A DNA stretch of 64,000 nt from Microplitis mediator (taxonomy: Eukaryota; Arthropoda; Insecta; Hymenoptera; Braconidae): NCBI RefSeq assembly GCF_029852145.1, contig NC_079972.1, positions 10,600,986-10,664,985 on the forward strand. The letters run 5' to 3'. This document shows, piece by piece, positions 62,953 to 64,000 of this stretch (the first letter of the stretch is position 1; each line of letters begins with the position of its first letter). A program made the position numbers and the translations under genes. The notes beneath the pieces are model-generated. The model ran no database searches and was not told where the DNA came from. It saw only the letters and a list, made by a program, of their open reading frames with translations.

Positions 62953-62998
<46 letters not shown>

Positions 62999-64000
62999 CT
63001 ATATTATTAAGAGAATAAGGAAAATTTTGTTCCCGCCATATCTATATAATAGAATTAGTTAATGTTATTGAAATTGGTATCGTTAGATAGGTCTTGACTT
63101 AAATTTGTGCCTTTTTATAGTTTAAACTCTTTTTAATTGCCAAGTATTGAGATAAATAGATTTATCTATATCATTCGAATACATTTAAATTACGCGAGAA
63201 AAAAAAACGATCGTATTTATTTTCTTTAAATAAATTAATACTTTAATTATTCTGTCACTAAATATGACTGAATGTCACTGAATATATAGCTATATTATTT
63301 ATATCGCGTTACTTATTCCAAAATGACAGATTTTTATACTCCCTTTTGGTTTTAGGAAGCTTCTCAAAGCCAAAAAAGTGTGCATAGAAAAAAAAAGAAT
63401 TCATTGACACAAAAAATCTTTACTCGCCTAAAGAAAATTTTTACTTACCCAAAGAAATTTTTTGCATTGTGAATTGAAAACAAAAATGTATTTAGAACTA
63501 GAAAAAATTATTTGGTGCAAGGAATTATTTCTTGACCAAAAAAATATTTTCTCGCTCCAAGACAATTTTTGTATTTAATTGATAATGCATAAAATTTCTT
63601 GGTGCAAATTAAAATTTTGTTGCGGCAAGAAATTCTTTTTTTCTGCGTATTTTATAAATTTAGTAGTGATATTGAACAGTCACGTAGTGACTGCAGGTTG
63701 CTCGTTGTTATTATTATAATTATTAGTATTTTAATATTGCCGCAGTCTCAATTAATTTGCAATTTGCAATATATAAATTTTGAATATAATGAATGTTAAT
63801 AATTTTTGCAGGTGGGACGACGGTATTGGTGATTGTTTTGTTAATATTTGTGATGCAAATTTTGCATATGGGTATGAATACCTAGGAAATGTTCCGCGTT
63901 TGGTAATAACTCCACTGACAGATCGTTGTTATATAACACTGACACAATCACTACATTTAGTGATGGGTGGAGCACCCGCTGGCCCTGCGGGAACTGGTAA
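47944..64000 (+). CDS. Axonemal dynein heavy chain, outer-arm beta type (DNAH9/11/17-like), 5' part
   Basis: Force-producing heavy chain of the outer dynein arm; in insects such motors work in sperm flagella and chordotonal cilia. I rebuilt 26 exons by reading frame and GT-AG sites: 47944-48069, 48150-48383, 48452-48559, 49765-49984, 51222-51374, 51455-51666, 51754-51987, 52854-53057, 53133-53324, 53395-53601, 54169-54440, 54534-54652, 54811-55186, 55253-55483, 56320-56548, 56688-56783, 56885-57225, 57369-57525, 58395-58627, 58704-58993, 59066-59214, 59291-59536, 60826-61050, 61149-61350, 62361-62940, 63812-64000. All join in frame, giving about 1,941 residues with no stop. The start MNEEKEDKNDD precedes a conserved LTRSSKIKPDKW. 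Landmarks matching DNAH9/11/17 from memory are SPKPIDDLSVLVQE, LERKDNK, VKQQVAPL, SLRAVSELQNPAIR, PRFYFISSADLLDILSNG, KPREQW, QLNTLI, MTICTIDVHARDVV and YEYLGNVPRLVITPLTDRCY. The exon 13 end is uncertain (55186 or 55207); 55186 gives a 66-bp intron rather than 45 bp. The protein continues beyond the window. Confidence 0.93.
48699..48941. mobile_element. MITE family H, copy 1 (dynein intron 3)
   Basis: CACAGAAAAAAATAATTTCG at left, complement of CACAGAAAAGAAGGATTTCT at right, TA on both sides. AAGAAATTT / AAATTTTTCTTG motifs are iterated. Confidence 0.75.
49322..49455. mobile_element. MITE family H, copy 2 (dynein intron 3)
   Basis: Shorter copy with CACAGAAAAGAAAAATTTTT and the complement of CACAGAAAGAAATAATTTCT. 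TA only on the left. Confidence 0.65.
50011..51164. mobile_element. 1.15-kb DNA element in dynein intron 4 (family B)
   Basis: CCTGAAGATCGGAC at both ends, inverted, with TACA directly on both sides. Internal inverted blocks are TATATCC...GGGCAAATCTGAA and CCATTCTAATACGTCGTATC, the latter present four times. A left-hand block is rich in GCCCTTATGGC. No transposase ORF. Confidence 0.85.
50362..50404. repeat. Strong hairpin inside the intron 4 element
   Basis: GCCCTTATGGC pairs with GCCATAAGGGC, continuing inward as CCCAG/CTGGG around TGGGTACC. Single half-copies of GCCATAAGGGCGTA surround it. Confidence 0.8.
52094..52806. mobile_element. Family N element (GGGGCAAAGTGGGCC type), dynein intron 7
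   Basis: AGGGGGGCAAAGTGGGCCCC at left; the right end complement reads AGAGGGCAAAGTGAGCCCCT. Split by the palindromic element E copy 2. Confidence 0.75.
52511..52719. mobile_element. Palindromic MITE family E, copy 2
   Basis: TA on both sides; arms match 7876-8067 (CATAGTAACACCG, TTTACAAGTGTCCCATAGTA) but are diverged and separated by a loop of about 35 bp that is itself partly inverted (TATGCGCA). Confidence 0.8.
53627..54127. mobile_element. Foldback MITE in dynein intron 10, TA-flanked
   Basis: CACTAACGCAAAAAATTAAA and its complement at the ends, TA on both sides. The arms extend inward for over 200 bp (TAGCTTGAAAT, TTTTATCAAAATTTTTTAAG, GGAGTTCT with complements) around an asymmetric centre. 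Confidence 0.85.
55498..56229. mobile_element. N-like element with nested fragments, dynein intron 14
   Basis: Rough inverted ends AAAGGGGATAAAATGAGTC and GGACTTATTTATGCCCCCTC. It contains a hairpin at 55605-55691 (GGGGCAAGTGTGCGCAAGCC) and a partial family I copy (about 55757-55895). Confidence 0.5.
57546..58102. mobile_element. GGGGCCGTTCAT-type element, dynein intron 18
   Basis: TTCATAAAATACGTCACGC with a leading AGGGGCCG at left; complement of AGGGGTCATTTATAAAATAC at right. Family J copy 1 lies inside. A poly-C run near 57686 is present. Confidence 0.7.
57742..57941. mobile_element. MITE family J, copy 1
   Basis: ATGAGTGTGAATGTAGACAC at left and GTCTGCTACATTCCCACTCG at right; palindromic interior with GTGCATTT/AAATGCAC. 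Flanks resemble an 8-bp duplication (ATATTTTA/ATATTTAA). Confidence 0.75.
58133..58334. mobile_element. MITE family J, copy 2
   Basis: ATGAGTGTGAGTGTAGCTGA and ATCTGCTACATTCGCACTCA. Same palindromic plan and length as copy 1, 190 bp away in the same intron. Confidence 0.75.
59568..60788. mobile_element. MITE family C in dynein intron 22, with nested element
   Basis: CACTGTGAAAAATCGTGAGT at left and the complement of CACAGTAAAAAAATGGCGGA at right. CACTCC/GGAGT motifs at both ends. Interrupted by 59711-60395. Confidence 0.7.
59711..60395. mobile_element. MITE family D (685 bp), TA-flanked
   Basis: AGGTAAAAGCCCCTATACCC at left, complement of AGGTAAGAGCCCCTATACCT at right, TA on both sides. Shares AGGTAAAAG with 37496-37622. 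Confidence 0.85.
61829..62060. mobile_element. MITE family J, copy 3 (dynein intron 24)
   Basis: ATGAGTGTGAATTTAGCAGA and GTCTGCTACATTCACACTCA. Flanks AATATTAA and AATATTGA match 7 of 8, suggesting a hAT-type 8-bp duplication. Confidence 0.8.
62955..62999. repeat. (ATT)n microsatellite at the start of dynein intron 25
   Basis: About 15 ATT units, 14 bp after the exon 25 donor. Confidence 0.95.
63383..63647. mobile_element. MITE family H, copy 3 (dynein intron 25)
   Basis: CATAGAAAAAAAAAGAATTC at left; the right end complement reads CGCAGAAAAAAAGAATTTCT. Interior AAGAAATTTTT-type motifs as in copies 1 and 2. The termini are diverged. Confidence 0.65.
63812..64000 (+). other. Start of AAA1 motor domain, cut in the P-loop
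   Basis: Exon 26 encodes WDDGIGDCFVNICDANF, then GNVPRLVITPLTDRCYITL, then the Walker A start GAPAGPAGTG. The last two bases of the window (AA) are the first two bases of the expected Walker lysine codon. AAA1 is the main ATP-hydrolysing site of dynein. Confidence 0.93.

Overview
The window is strongly AT-rich animal DNA, almost certainly from an insect. It holds an intronless Toll-family receptor of the Tollo/Toll-8 type and an intron-rich axonemal dynein heavy chain, with dozens of short inverted-repeat DNA transposons between and inside them. The miniature element types look like those of Hymenoptera such as parasitoid wasps; that placement is an impression from the repeats and was not tested.

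Layout. 1-40.7 kb: no protein-coding gene that I can support. This long gene-poor stretch is filled with MITEs and foldback elements, many nested in each other. Lower-repeat stretches (about 18-24, 30-34 and 38.5-40.7 kb) may hold regulatory DNA or UTR. 40.73-44.73 kb, minus strand: complete Tollo-like receptor, 1,333 residues from the first real ATG, with signal peptide, two LRR blocks, membrane helix, TIR domain and a long tail. 44.73-47.94 kb: intergenic stretch separating two divergent genes, with a possible Inr+DPE promoter for Tollo near 45,229 and a tandem array of a 200-bp element. 47.94-64.0 kb, plus strand: first 26 coding exons of an outer-arm beta-type dynein heavy chain (DNAH9/11/17 family), running from the start codon through tail and linker to the AAA1 P-loop, where the window cuts it.

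The two genes have no evident functional link: one is a cell-surface receptor, the other a ciliary/flagellar motor. The shared theme is transposon load. The dynein introns are bimodal: 16 are 158 bp or less and nine are 567 bp or more. All nine large ones carry MITEs, and removing the insertions from six of them leaves ordinary short introns. Most elements begin CACTG/CACAG-like and are flanked by TA (Tc1/mariner-like). A few have 7-8-bp duplications (hAT-like), including one exact 8-bp case. Several families are built from one short motif repeated many times in both orientations.

I found no rRNA, tRNA, CRISPR array or viral gene, and no clear previously undescribed biochemical system. The most unusual content is the nested, motif-iterated repeat landscape.
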